Source: Psococerastis gibbosa (lineage: Eukaryota > Arthropoda > Insecta > Psocodea > Psocidae). From it: a stretch of DNA of 64,000 nucleotides. The notes under the pieces are model-generated. The model was not told the DNA's origin and made no database searches. It saw only the letters and a list, made by a program, of their open reading frames with translations. The DNA is taken from NCBI GenBank assembly GCA_963971405.1, contig OZ020488.1, positions 6,513,261 through 6,577,260 on the forward strand. Direction: 5' to 3'. Within the stretch, counting starts at the first letter, position 1, and the number at the start of each line of letters is the position of its first letter. This document shows, in pieces, positions 33,936 to 44,829 of this stretch. A program made the position numbers and the translations under genes.

Positions 33936-34632
33936 ATCCTTTTCTTGTAAAAGTCTGATTACCACAACAGTGTTTCTAACAAAATTTTAATTCCTAGACA
34001 TCCAACAAATCCTTAAGTAAACACCCCTAGGCTTTCCGCGCCAGAAGAAACTAGGTCAGAGAATACCTAGGTGGTTAATAAGTTTTGTCAAAACTTTAAA
34101 CTCCCTCCTGGCCCCATAGCCAAACCCGGCACTGTCAGAGGGTTCGCCCCCCCCCCCCAAATAAATTAACTTACACTAGATAACAATGGGTTTACAGTGG
34201 GGATTAAAAATAATTATGTTTTTTAATTTTATAATCCACTGAACCTGACCGCTGACCCCCCCCCCCCCTAAATTGGAGGCAAAATCCGCCCTTGCCTGCT
34301 GGTTTCTAAAGTGCACATGGTGCACTTAACTATACAAAACGCAAAAAAATGTCATTTGTACCCCTTGGCTTCTAAGCGCTTCAATTAAAATTTATAAATT
34401 ATCCTTTATATTTGCATTGATTGTCTACGACTATAGCCTACTGACATGACAATGCAAGAGCCCAGTCGAATGAGTAGTCTATGGGAAAATTATTAACTAG
34501 GTACGGTAACTTACTTCCTTATTTTATTGTAGGGACTTGTACTTTTGGCCTTGTTGTAACAATTCAGTGCCATTTGCAACCACATGTGGTGTTATTGTGC
34601 ATTTGACGCATGAGTGATATTGGTGATAATGT
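33936..34632. other. Spacer with poly-C MITE-like segment
   Basis: 34110-34310 carries two C10+ runs in a CTGACCCCCCC setting like other poly-C elements in the window. No gene. Confidence 0.4.
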
Positions 34633-35167
34633 CGTTTGTCTTCTTTTAATGTCTCTTCTATCGAAAATTGGCGATCATCATGGCAATTTGAACCTTGGAG
34701 ACTGCTGCTCTAAAAAAGGGAAGTCGTGCTATGCCAATCAATCCACTGCCTCTGGGTTTTGAACCAGGATGTTCTTTTTCTAACGGGAGCCCTCTATCCT
34801 TCTATCTTCCCCTGTATTATTAGATCTTCTACTTGGAACTCAAGAGAAAACCCCAGGTCAGGGAGGAGTGGAGATTTGCTGCAAACCAATCGCTAGATTG
34901 CAACTACAGATGAAGAAGATTACTAGATGCAGAAGGCGATACTTTTCGTTCCTCATCACATTGCCCAAGTATGTTAGTTTCCGTTTCTTAACCGTCAGCA
35001 GCAACTCTGCTTATGTATCCATTGGCCACAGGACCTCAGCATTAGGGACAAGATCTCTCCAGGATATGCGCTGCATTCGTCTGTATATCGGCATTTCAAA
35101 TGCACTGATTCTGTTTTCCATCGCTTGTATCAAAGTCCATCGCTCAATACCATATAGAACGATTAGG
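34633..35167 (-). pseudogene. LINE RT C-terminal and 3' region
   Basis: Minus strand has RIQRR-like basic and GHV-type blocks, with the same DNA as 37742-38075 and 57428-57790 (ACTTTTCGTTCCTCATCACA; AGTTTCCGTTTCTTAACCG; GGACAAGATCTCT). Multiple stops. Confidence 0.6.
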
Positions 35168-35194
35168 TTAGGTTAATGTTGATAAACGGAATAA

Positions 35195-35275
35195 ACTTCG
35201 AGCCCCACACTTTCTGAATTTTCTGAAGATGCTTCGGAGGGCATGTAAAGCTGGCGGTCCCGGGTCTCACTGGCG
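35195..35275 (+). mobile_element. SINE fragment
   Basis: GAAGATGCTTCGGAGGGCAT then GTAAAGC and CGGTCCCGGGTC are the SINE body, without tRNA head or tail. Confidence 0.65.
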
Positions 35276-35479
35276 TCGCCGGCTGGATGGGGAGGTGAGG
35301 GGCAGTGTTATCTGCCTTTTGCATTGCCTTATAAGTATAGTATTTTCACATATTTAGTACGTTTTTACACTAACAATCACGTACGAATACTTAATGGAGT
35401 CGCTGACAGGGCAAGATTCAAGGTGTACGTGCATAAATAGATTTTCAAAAATAAATAAACTAACCTACCACGTAGGTTA

Positions 35480-35800
35480 CTGGTCTGTTCAGAGCCCACA
35501 TGGCCAAACAAGTTCATGGAGGTCTTACCGTCTGCCGGCACTGCAATGAGTCCGAGGAAACTGCAGACCACGTGGTTGGCTAATGTCCAGCCCTGTCTTG
35601 GGCGCGGTTGGACTGTTCTGGGGCTGCCTACATCGACCAGGTCGATCGGATTGACTTGGCATTGCAGAACATGGTTGTCTTCGCTAACAAGGTTAAGCTG
35701 TTGTTTTTCAACAGTTTGAATGATTGGGCTGTGATCCCAATAATTATGCTGTTCAAAGGGTTCGAAGACTTACTGTATGCCAACTCAACTCTCTAAATAA
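35480..35800 (+). pseudogene. LINE (R1/Jockey-like) C-terminal remnant
   Basis: Reads HGGLTVCRHCNESEETADHV then one stop, then ALSWARLDCSGAAYIDQVDR: the CCHC finger and following hydrophobic region typical of R1/Jockey ORF2 C-termini. Ends LLYANSTL before TAA. Confidence 0.7.
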
Positions 35801-36391
35801 TAATAAAATAATAAAAAACCTACAAGTATATATACAAAAATGCATTCAAATTAGATTTGTAAATTATACCTATTTGCATATTCTACTTACTGGCAGGAGG
35901 ACCCATATCTGTACTTGGTTAAGGCATGCTTTCGCCTGTTTCATTGTGTCATTGGTAAGCTTGTCTCAGCTGAAATTTTAGCCCTTAATCTTTTTTATGA
36001 AAAAGCTGCTGTATACCAAAAATTAAAAATACCCTATTACATGATGCATGAAGTACAATAGTATTCTACAACTCAATTGAGCCAAATTTTTAATATCTTG
36101 CTTTGTTAATTAATTAAAAAATAAGAAGTCTTTAAAAAACCGATGTTGGAGTTACCTATTTCCTACGAGACGTACACTCGTAATGGGCAATAGCCTATAT
36201 GAATAATTTTTTTTAAACAGTAATATTTTGGTTATAACGAGGACGTTACCTCTTCAATCTTAAGTAGTTTAATGTCAGTGTTATATGTAAGATAATACTA
36301 TATATATTTATATATATATTTTGCACTCAAGCTCTCATTTACCGTGCGATATTGGAGCAGATAATAATAAAAATCATTGTATTACTTGCAG
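35801..36391. other. No gene recognised
   Basis: 35890-35980 shares AAGCATGCTTTCGCCTG-like and TAAGCTTGTCTCAGCT blocks with 55236-55310 in inverse orientation. The rest is AT-rich. Confidence 0.4.
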
Positions 36392-36448
36392 GAGACCAAG
36401 AATTCTACACAAATCATGCTCAGCTGACCAAGTATTTTTCTCACGCCG
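36392..36448 (+). CDS. Candidate orphan 57-bp internal exon, gene not recognised
   Basis: An acceptor (ACTTGCAG, ending 36391) and a strong donor (GTAAGTT, from 36449) bracket 57 bp that is open in the frame DQEFYTNHAQLTKYFSHA, phase 1 at both ends. The peptide is not low-complexity and matches no repeat elsewhere in the window. I do not recognise the protein and find no partner exons nearby, so it could be a chance exon or part of a gene with large introns. Confidence 0.3.
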
Positions 36449-36869
36449 GTAAGTTAATTTTATTATTATTTTTAATGCAAGACTTCTTCATGAACTATGT
36501 ATTATATTATGTATACATATTGTATACATACTTATACATTACATATATTAAATACTAGATCATCAGCCGAATTCATGGTAAAAAGTATTTACTTCTTTCA
36601 ATATCAAAACGTAGAATTAAGATATGAGCTAAAGTTATAAACATGTGCTCTTTTTCGTATTAATAACTAATTAATTTTTTTTACTCGTAATTTTATGTAA
36701 CCTAACCCAACGTAACCTCGTATTGCTACCGGACAAAGAGCAAAAACTCGAGAAACTTAGGCAAAATGCTCGTGGCGCAAGGAAATGCTGTACATTATGA
36801 ATACAGCGCCACCTTCTACTCATGAAGAAAAACATTTTCTCCTGCGGGCCTACTACGGGGTTTATTTTC

Positions 36870-37035
36870 AATCTTAACCTGGGTTAAAAAATGTAAATAA
36901 GATAATTTTAGAATGGAAAGCGCTGTTCAAAATGGTTTTGTTTACATTTTTAACGCCAAGAATAAGTTAATACTAAATGGTATAGTAGGCCCGCTGGCGC
37001 ATACCTATATGTTCCAATCTTGGCGCCAAATGCCC
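36870..37035. repeat. Relative of the MITE at 2408-2662
   Basis: TTAAAAAATGTAAATAAGAT, then TTTTGTTTACATTTTTAACG, GAATAAGTTAATACTAAATG and AGTAGGCCCGCTGGCG are the inverted counterpart of the 2460-2600 blocks. Confidence 0.6.
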
Positions 37036-37102
37036 AGTCTGTCCATTTATAGGACAGAGCCTGACCACTCAAGTTTTCTTATTAGAATATGACTTATGTC
37101 GC

Positions 37103-37350
37103 TGCTGAGCCGGCCGCCTTACTAAGTTGAATCCAGCGGACCAGAGCAGGTTCAAAGATGCAGATAACTTAGTAGTCTGCACAGTGCCGGTAGGGAAACA
37201 TGGTAGGACTTGTTCTGGTCACCTCCGAACTAATCGTGTGACTTCACTGTTTCCCAAGTGGTTCGGAATCCACTATAATCAGGAGGTCCCCTGTCCTATG
37301 GGCCCACACCGTGGCCTGGGACTGTGTCCAACCATACTACTACTATGCCG
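37103..37350 (+). repeat. ~250-bp dispersed repeat, copy 2
   Basis: Matches 5283-5536 with few differences over its whole length, including the TACTACTACTA end. Confidence 0.75.
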
Positions 37351-37741
37351 CAGCAGTCCTGGGACAGACGGACGGCTTTAGTTAGTTAAAATGCATAATT
37401 ATAACTTCATGCATATGCAGTAAATAACCTTGATTTTAAGCTGTCATGTTAAATTGAGTTTGTGACATGGTAATGTAATGATGTGTTATTTTTAATCATC
37501 TGACACGATAAGATAACTTATGGTTGTTCCGGTTGGCTGCCAGTTGGCGCTATGGGATGAGTCTTTTATATATACTCTTACCAGTTTCATAATCGTAACG
37601 ACCTTGTCCTTGATTGTACTCGGTTGTGACGTCACAGGTACGACCTGTCCTAGTGTTACGATGGCTCTGTTTACATTTTGGAGAGACAGGAGCGAGAGAC
37701 GCGGCAAATGCGAGTAGACAATTTGATTAGTAGTCATCAAA

Positions 37742-38075
37742 CTAAACTGTGAGGGCTCTCTTGGATCGTGACATGTATTGTGCATATCCTGGAGAGATGC
37801 TGAGGTCCTGAGGCGAGTGAATACAGAAGCCGAGGTACTAAGGGAACTAACATAGTTCGGCCATGTGATGAGGAACGAAAAGTATCGCCTTCTGCATGTA
37901 CTAATCTAAGGGGAGATAGAAGGACACAAGGCTCCCGGTGGAAGAAAAACAGCCTGGTTATAAAAACTGAGGCAGCGGTTTGCAAAAGAGCACGACTTCC
38001 CTTTTCAAAGCAGCAGTCTTCAAGGTCCAATTGCTATGATGATCGCCAATCTTCGATAGAAGAGACATTAAAAGA
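37742..38075 (+). pseudogene. LINE RT C-terminal remnant
   Basis: Reads FGHVMRNEKYRLLHVLI in pieces, then GRKTAWL..., and an ATGATCGCCAATCTTCGATA 3' end, with several stops and frame changes. Same family as 34633-35167 and 57428-57790. Confidence 0.65.
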
Positions 38076-39181
38076 AGAATTTAAATGTAACAGCAAAGGC
38101 TTTCACAGCTGGAGTCATATAATGATGAATTTAATTCTAGCATATTTTCAAATTTTCTAAATTACGTAAGATCCCAATAATAATAAATATTAATAATAAT
38201 TAAGCTTATAATGTGTTGCCAACAGACAAGATACAAAGAAGACAGCACTTACAATAAAAACATAAAACATTACCCGAGAAACAAGCAGTCGAATTGAAAA
38301 GGAGGAGAAAAAAAAGCATCTTATCGATTTGTCAAACGGATAGCACCTATGTACGTAAAATAAATACTTTATTATTATTGCAATTGTGGAACAAGATAAA
38401 CTCAGTCAGATGTGACATATTACAATAGTAATTTGCTTGTTCCTTAGAATACTAGATAGAAGACTAAGCTTGGGTGCCAATAGCTACGGAAGTACGCGTC
38501 TTCTATTAATTCACATCGTAGCCAATAAGTAAAACCCTACTTCTTTAACTAGTATCACACTATTTAACGAAGGGTTAGTTGGACTTACATTACCTGCTGT
38601 GTTAATAGTCATTAGAGGCTTCTCTCCCTTTGAACGTGGATTTGACAAAAAATAATCTTACCGAATACCGTTTTCATTACAGTTTCTTTTAATTACTACA
38701 ATCTTATTCAATTTTGATGTAGAAATTACCATCCCATGACAATGGGTTCCGCCCTAATTTTTCGCTGACTATGCGGCCCCTGCCTCTAATGACTTAGAAC
38801 TTACTTACTTACTTACACTTACTTAACACAGCAGGCAATGTAAGTCCAACTGACCCTTTCTCAAAGAGTTTTACACCATTATCATTTAACCTTTGCCAAT
38901 TGAAGTATCTCGCTTCTTGTCCATCTTGAGCAAATGGCACCAGGCCCGATCTCAACGTTTTCCTCAATTAACGAATGCTTTATGATCTCTCCATGAGGAG
39001 TCTCCAGTAATGATCTGGTGCTTTCAATCGCGCATCTTCATTGGCGCATGAACCTGTGATAACGTTGCGTGGGACTGGTTGAAGGTCTTTTAATTCAAAT
39101 ATTAATGGAAATGTTCCCATAGACTGCTATGTCATCTGAGTATTTGGCAAACCAAGTATACAGTAAAAAGTTTAACCAGCG
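38076..39181. repeat. Dispersed repeat patchwork, no gene
   Basis: 38570-38900 shares CAGCAGGCAATGTAAGT and TACACCATTATCATTTAACC blocks with 19790-19870 and 58310. The rest is unassigned. Confidence 0.45.
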
Positions 39182-39263
39182 TTAAGACATGTAGCGTAGT
39201 GGTACGGACTCTGACTTTCACCCGAAAGGTTGTTGGTTCGAGTCCCACACTGGCTACATTTTC
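39182..39263 (+). mobile_element. SINE head (tRNA-like part only)
   Basis: Best preserved tRNA-like head: box A TAGCGTAGTGG (39192-39202), CTTTCACCC anticodon-like loop recalling tRNA-Glu, and box B GGTTCGAGTCC (39235-39245). Cut off after GGCTACATTTTCT where the foldback element starts. Confidence 0.8.
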
Positions 39264-40115
39264 TAATATATTATAACTTAATTTATAATTGATAAGTTAA
39301 GTTTCTACATAATCGTCGTCTTAAAACAAAACAAACAAAAAATTTCAAATCACAAATGAAGTAAAATCGCCGGTAGAATACCCGCCTCAGGTCTGTTTGT
39401 AAATAAATGATTATTTATTTTTTATATCTTGCAAGTCAGGTTACCATGGCAACTGGAAAGGACTTTTTGGCGGGATCCGTGGGATTGAGGGGGTCCGGAC
39501 CCTGCTGACCCCCCCCCCCTTGGCTACGCCACTGTCTTAACTGCTTGCTGGTCATTATCTCATGTTTACCTTACGTACCTGAGAAAGTAGCGTAACTTTT
39601 AATAATTATCCATTTTACACGATTCCGGGACATTTCTTAGTTGCGTGATACGGAGATGAAAATGACCTCGACTTGTGAATTTTGCCAATTTTCGGGTTAT
39701 ACTGATAATATAGTTGTTATCTGGCTATCAACCGTAGACCGTGACCCCTTTAATGCGGCCTTGCTGGCGACGACCTAACAATTTTTCTACTGGCGTCATC
39801 CAGCGATCCCGCCAAAAAGTCCTTTCCAGTTGCCATGGTAACCTGACTTGCAAGATATAAAAAAAATAAATAATCATTTATTTGCAAACAGACCTAAGGC
39901 GGGTATTCCACCGGCGATTTAACTTCATATGTGATTTGAAATTTTTGGTTTGTTTTGTTTTAAGGTGACGATTATGTAGATACTTAACTTATAAATTATA
40001 AATTAAGTTATAATATGTTAGAGACTTATTAATGATGTCTGCTACCATATTACTACTTAATTTATAATAGATAAGTTACGTATCTACATAATAGTCCCCT
40101 TAAAACACAACAAAC
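39264..40115. mobile_element. Long foldback element
   Basis: Arms of ~220 bp: 39264-39485 and its inverted copy 39805-40025, sharing AACTTAATTTATAATT, AAATCGCCGGTRGAATACCC, TTACCATGGCAACTGGAAAG and GACTTTTTGGCGGGAT. 40026-40115 adds a short unit of the 3905-4095 family. The loop has a C11 tract and no gene. Confidence 0.8.
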
Positions 40116-40132
40116 AAAAAATCAGTAGATAG

Positions 40133-40378
40133 CAGGTGCGGATCTACGGGGGGGGGGGGGTGGCTATGGGGGATATAGCCCCCCCCATTAGGTTCTTCAA
40201 AATGCGTAAAACCCCACTATTTCAGGACCCCATTGTGCGCGATTGTATTAATTACCTATAATATAGAACCCTTATTGCTCTGAAAATGAGTAAAACCCCA
40301 ATATTTCAGCCCTATTTAAAAAAAAAAATAGTATTTAATCCTAGCCCCCTCCTTGGTCTCATTCTAGTTCCGCGCCTG
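40133..40378. mobile_element. hAT-like MITE with 8-bp target duplication (246 bp)
   Basis: GTAGATAG flanks both ends (40125-40132 and 40379-40386). Termini CAGGTGCGGATC and, inverted, CAGGCGCGGAAC. A G-rich tract lies next to the left end. The copy at 59355-59606 is inverted. Confidence 0.85.
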
Positions 40379-40488
40379 GTAGATAGTAATAATCGAAACA
40401 GAACATCCTGCTGCTCATAGGTTTGTAGACAATAACATATAATTGTGAGTACGGTATTGAACAGCATAGCCTCCCACTTAAGCTTTTT

Positions 40489-40800
40489 TTAAATATTTTT
40501 TTTTATATGAAATAGGTTAATCGCGTGCAAACAATTTAATGAATGCATCCAATTAACCTCTTCAATCGCCTCACTAAGTAACCTAATAGGAACTTGTGTC
40601 GAGTTACGACACGTCTCCGATCGCAAGGTGGCAATATTTCTGCGGTCAGGTTGGATCTTGCTCCACGAACGGGGGTCACGCGATGCCACGCAAACCTGTA
40701 TAGGTGGGGGTTGGCAGAGGACCCGATCTGCGAATGTGGGCAAATACAACTACAACCTTCTTTGTCTGCTCGAGGCCTGAAGAAGCTGTGTCGCACGCGG
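40489..40800 (+). pseudogene. LINE (R1/Jockey-like) C-terminal remnant
   Basis: Reads RVTTRLRSQGGNISAVRLDL then CHANLYRWGLAEDPICECGQ, the CxC/H finger region after the RT. The upstream segment 40515-40625 is shared with 27190-27330 and 62935-63045. Confidence 0.65.
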
Positions 40801-40813
40801 ATCTTTTCGAAAA

Positions 40814-41030
40814 ATAAATAAATAAGAACTGTTTATTGTTTCTAAAGCCAACCTGGCGGAGTTAGGGCTATAAAGCCCTCTCTTACACTCTACTAGGAAG
40901 GCTACTAGGGACCGCCTGCTTTACATGCCCTCCGAAGCATGGCCAGAAAATGTAGCCAGTGTGGGACTCGAACCAATAACCTTTCGGGTGAAAGTCAAGA
41001 GTCCGTACCACTACGCTAAATGTCATATAA
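40814..41030 (-). mobile_element. tRNA-derived SINE, near full length
   Basis: AAATAAATAAATAAG tail, GGGCTATAAAGCCC hairpin, CCCTCCGAAGCATGGCC, GGACTCGAACCAATAACC and TCCGTACCACTACGCTAAAT in minus orientation. Confidence 0.85.
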
Positions 41031-41084
41031 TGAAAAGCCCATCCAGGCAGTAACGTGTCTAACGTAGGCCCGGACTCGTTAAGT

Positions 41085-41330
41085 GAGTATTCTTTTCTTT
41101 CTTTCTTTTCCCTGTCCAGTATCCCCTGGACAAGGAGCATATATTTACAAAATACAATAACTTACATAATAATACCATAATATTACAAAAATACAATACA
41201 TAATAATAACACCCCGCATCCCCAAGCTAGCGCTTATTTGGGACATAAGACTCATATAGTGCTGCTAAACAAGGCTTAATCATTTATTTTTGTTACTTAT
41301 TTATAATGTTTATTTATTTATTTTTTTAAA
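41085..41330 (-). repeat. Dispersed repeat with CTGGACAAGG hairpin, copy 1
   Basis: (TTTC)n, then GTCCAGTATCCCCTGGAC stem-loop, TACATAATAATACCATAAT and CGCATCCCCAAGCTAGCGC. Copies at 43340-43500 (inverted) and 43785-43965. Confidence 0.65.
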
Positions 41331-41331
41331 T

Positions 41332-41560
41332 AATAATAATAATAAAGTCTTCATTGAAAAAAAAATTATGTAGATACAGCGAGATTAGGGCCTATGGCCC
41401 TCTATTACAACTAACTGTACATATTAACGATAGTATATAATTGAAATATAATTTTGTAAACTACATTCATATTTCATACAGAATATCAGTCATACCTTCC
41501 ATTTAAGAAAACAGTCACACTAATTCACATTCGCTATCATCTACATTCACACTCACATTT
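41332..41560 (-). repeat. LINE 3' tail, best copy
   Basis: (AAT)n, AAAGTCTTCATTGAAAAAA, CAGCGAGATTAGGGCC, the GGGCCTATGGCCC hairpin, then TATTACAACTAACTGTAC. Minus-strand 3' end of a LINE with a (TTA)n tail. Confidence 0.65.
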
Positions 41561-41987
41561 TCTAACAGATTATTATATAGTAATTATAGGAAAACAGTAT
41601 TCCCCTCTATTCCCCATGTGCAGGCAACACGGTCGTTTTCATAATTTGAAATGACTGCTGAATACGTATAGATCGACTAGATTGACCTTCAAAAGTGAGC
41701 ATAAAACTTATTATGATATGAGGTTATGTACTTCTCTGGAAATAATAGTTTTAGATGGGAGTGGCTTTGACAGATCTATACGCCGGTAAAGCTGAATGTA
41801 AATAAAGCCCTGCTGGATGGCATTAAGTATCCTCCAATGCTTTCCAAACGGGACCTTTCTTACTCCACAATGTTTCTGTCATATTGCTCGGGCATGATTT
41901 TGGAAATAGGTATTAGAATTGTGAAATAAATTGGCGGGTTCTCAAATACATAGCTACATACAGGGTACATACACTGTCTATATAGGG

Positions 41988-42328
41988 CAGTGGTCGGCAG
42001 CTTTTTTGTATAAGTGAGCCAAATTCCGGGTTTTCTCAAGCTGAGATCTTTCCAAAAACGCCATTCAAGACGATTTTCAGCACAAATTGAGATGGCTTGT
42101 GAGTTGTGTCTTGTGGTAAACTGGAAGTAACAGAAATCACAATCTGTGAGTCAAGCAGTCACGATAAAAAAGTAAGCTTAACATGAATATGTGGGTGGTC
42201 GAGTCTTTCTAGTAGTTTTCTATTTTTTTTTTTTTTACTGACAAAAAAATTATAATTTTGCCGAAGCGCCACTGCGGAGAAACCAAATCGCCAAATTTGG
42301 CTCGCGAGCCACGGGTGGCCGACCACTG
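41988..42328. mobile_element. hAT-like MITE (341 bp)
   Basis: Inverted ends CAGTGGTCGGC; flanking 8-mers ATATAGGG (left) and CTATAGGG (right) match at 7 of 8. CAGTGG ends with an 8-bp duplication are hAT hallmarks. A decayed relative in the other orientation is at 61320-61665. Confidence 0.85.
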
Positions 42329-42533
42329 CTATAGGGGGTGCAGATTCGAGACCCAATATAAAAGGAAGGATTCGATCAAGGTTCAATTTTAATTTTAAAA
42401 GGTATGTTTTAGGTGGTTAATAGAGTAACGAAGTGATCTTTAAATAAATTATGATAATACCCCATACATATCCATACCATATAATACCTGTGTTGTAGAC
42501 CATTCGTACACCGCCTTTATTTTGGTTGTTATT

Positions 42534-42680
42534 AATAAATAAATAAATATTGACTTTTGGTTCTATTACTAAGCCAACCTAGCGGAGTTAGGGCTATAAA
42601 GCCCTGTCGTACACTCAACTAGGAAGACTCGGGACCGCCTGCTTTACATGCCCTCCGAAGAAAATGTAGCAAGTCTGTAC
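42534..42680 (-). mobile_element. SINE, 5'-truncated copy
   Basis: Tail, CCAACCTAGCGGAGTTAGG, hairpin GGGCTATAAAGCCC and CCCGCTTTACATGCCC-like body; the tRNA head is broken with a deletion at about 42660. Confidence 0.75.
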
Positions 42681-43339
42681 ATGATTAAGTATTTTTAAAT
42701 GCGGTAAAAAATTAAATAACTAAGTTGGCATTAAACTTTGGTTTGGTGGCATTAAATTTTTTTCAGATGGTGGGAAAGGGTGGTTTTAGTGGTGGCATAG
42801 TGCCATCAGTCATTTGAAGTTAAATCCAAACGGTTTCAAACTGCACATTCTGCACAAACGACTATTTCACATTTCACAGTTTCGGAGTCGTAATTTTCAA
42901 TTATTTTTATATTTGCACGCGTCTGGCAGTGTTTTAACCCCGACTAAATCATAATATGGCTTTTTTTTCATTCATTAAACATTACACTGCAACACATAAA
43001 AATTTCACATAGCCTCAAATATATTTTCTGGGGGTAAAATAATATTTAAAAAAATTTAGAGGTTGATTTAGCCCCGCCACTCACCAGCCAGGTTTGCAAT
43101 TCCGTAATGGGGTATAATAGGAGAGGTGTGCGACAAGTTTTCAGCTTGTCTCAAGTACCTACCCAAAAATTGGTACCAGCTCTCCTCCTGCGTTGGGTCC
43201 ATGAACCAAAAGATAGTTGGACCCCGACTATGTGATTTCCCATATTAACTGGAATATATGGACCGTAGTACCGAAACTGACTGATAAATAGGAAAGCACA
43301 TATTATTATATTCATAAAATAAAATAAACATTATAAATA
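42681..43339. other. No gene recognised
   Basis: AT-rich spacer with no supported feature. Confidence 0.4.
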
Positions 43340-43965
43340 AATAACAAAAATAAACGATTACGCCTTGTTTAGCAGCACTGTATGAGTCTTTTGTCCCAAA
43401 CAAGCTTGGGGATGCGGGATGGTATTATTATGTATTGTATTTTTGTAATATATGCTCCTTGTCCAGGGAATACTGGACAAGGAAAAGAAAGAAAGAAAGA
43501 TCTTGTATTATTGTATCTTTTTATTTCTATTAAATGCTCCCAGGGCTGGGGGTACCGGCTGGGGGAAAAAAATACCAACAGCAATAATTACTGCAATTTA
43601 ATGCAATTAATACAAATACCGCAAGGCAATGGCTGGTGTGCGGGTTGACGTGTTGGTTACCTATCTGAACATATAAAAACATATAAAATGCGTCCAATAT
43701 CAAATGTTAAAATGCTAAAATAAAAACAACACAATGTAGGCAAGGAATTTGAAATCGGTGTGATCCTCGTACCAGTTCTAATTATCTTTCTTTCTTTTCC
43801 ATGTCCAGTATTCCCTGGACAAGGAGCATATATTACAAAAATACAATACATAATAATACCATCCCGCATCCCCAAGCTAGCGCTTATTTGGGACAAAAGA
43901 CTCATACAGTGCTGCTAAACAAGGCTTAATCATTAATTTTTGTTATTTATTTATAATGTTTATTG
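43340..43965. repeat. Inverted pair of the CTGGACAAGG-hairpin repeat
   Basis: 43340-43500 and 43785-43965 are inverted copies (CGCATCCCCAAGC, CTTGTCCAGGGAATACTGGA and (GAAA)n), separated by ~280 bp that include the GCTCCCAGGGCTGGGGGTAC block also seen at 11800. Confidence 0.65.
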
Positions 43966-44804
43966 CTTTCCATTTTATACGTAGTATAAGGAAAGCTTTG
44001 TGTTGGTCGAAATGTTCGATTCCGAGATTTCAACGGATTTACACGTTTTCAGGTCCCAGGAACCCAAAAAAGTGGTTTTTACGAAATGTCTGTCTGTCTG
44101 TCTGTGCATCGATTTCCGGGCAAACTACTCAGTCGATTTTGATGAAATTCGGCATGTAGGTTCACAAAAATCATACCTCGAGACCATTTTTTTTATTTGG
44201 GGCTAACTCAATTTGGGGGGTTTCATTCTCAAAAAACTGCAAAAAAACGTCTAAAAAAATTATTTCTCAAAAACGGCTCCAACGATTTCTTTTAAATTCA
44301 CATATATTCTAGTCGTTCTTAATGTTGATAAAATGCGGGGGGTCGCTTACCCCTTGATAATTTGCTTCTGGGGGTAAAAAAAATAAAAATAACTTAATTT
44401 TAATGAAAAATGACTAAAAAATAATATTTCTGCGAAACTTTTCTATCGATGATGTCTACCTTCAGGCATGTTTTAGGTGTTAAGTTGAGTAACGAAACCG
44501 GACAGTAAACTTTCCCAAAAACCTATTTGCTTTTGCGCAAAAATTTTTTTTTTGAAAAAATGATAGAAACTTCACGCTGAAATGCATTGCCTGCCCTGCC
44601 ATTATTACTGTGTTGTAATGTGTTTTAAATATATTGAGGTTACCTCACCTCCAGTGACGTCAGGTGGACACCCCCCCCCCCCCCCCCCCGAGATATCCGA
44701 AATTTAACCGTAGGAAAATTATTTACCATGAAATTATTCATTTTCTCTCCCTACTAATTGATAAATTGGAAAGCATGTTCGAGTAAACTCGGACCGGTTC
44801 TTTT
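43965..44804 (+). repeat. Interspersed family of 17520-18300, copy 3 (longest)
   Basis: GCTTTCCATTTTATACG to CGAGTAAACTCGGACCGG with (GTCT)n, AGTCGATTTTGATGAAATTC and a long C18 tract at about 44671-44688. Confidence 0.8.
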
Positions 44805-44829
44805 ATTTTATTTTTATTGTTATTTAGTT

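Noticed and set aside
33266-33958. Open frames reading repeated PITVACSCLNPE-type peptide as a secreted Cys-rich protein
   Set aside because: Produced by a minisatellite; TGA codons occur in two units and there is no start, signal peptide or splice context.
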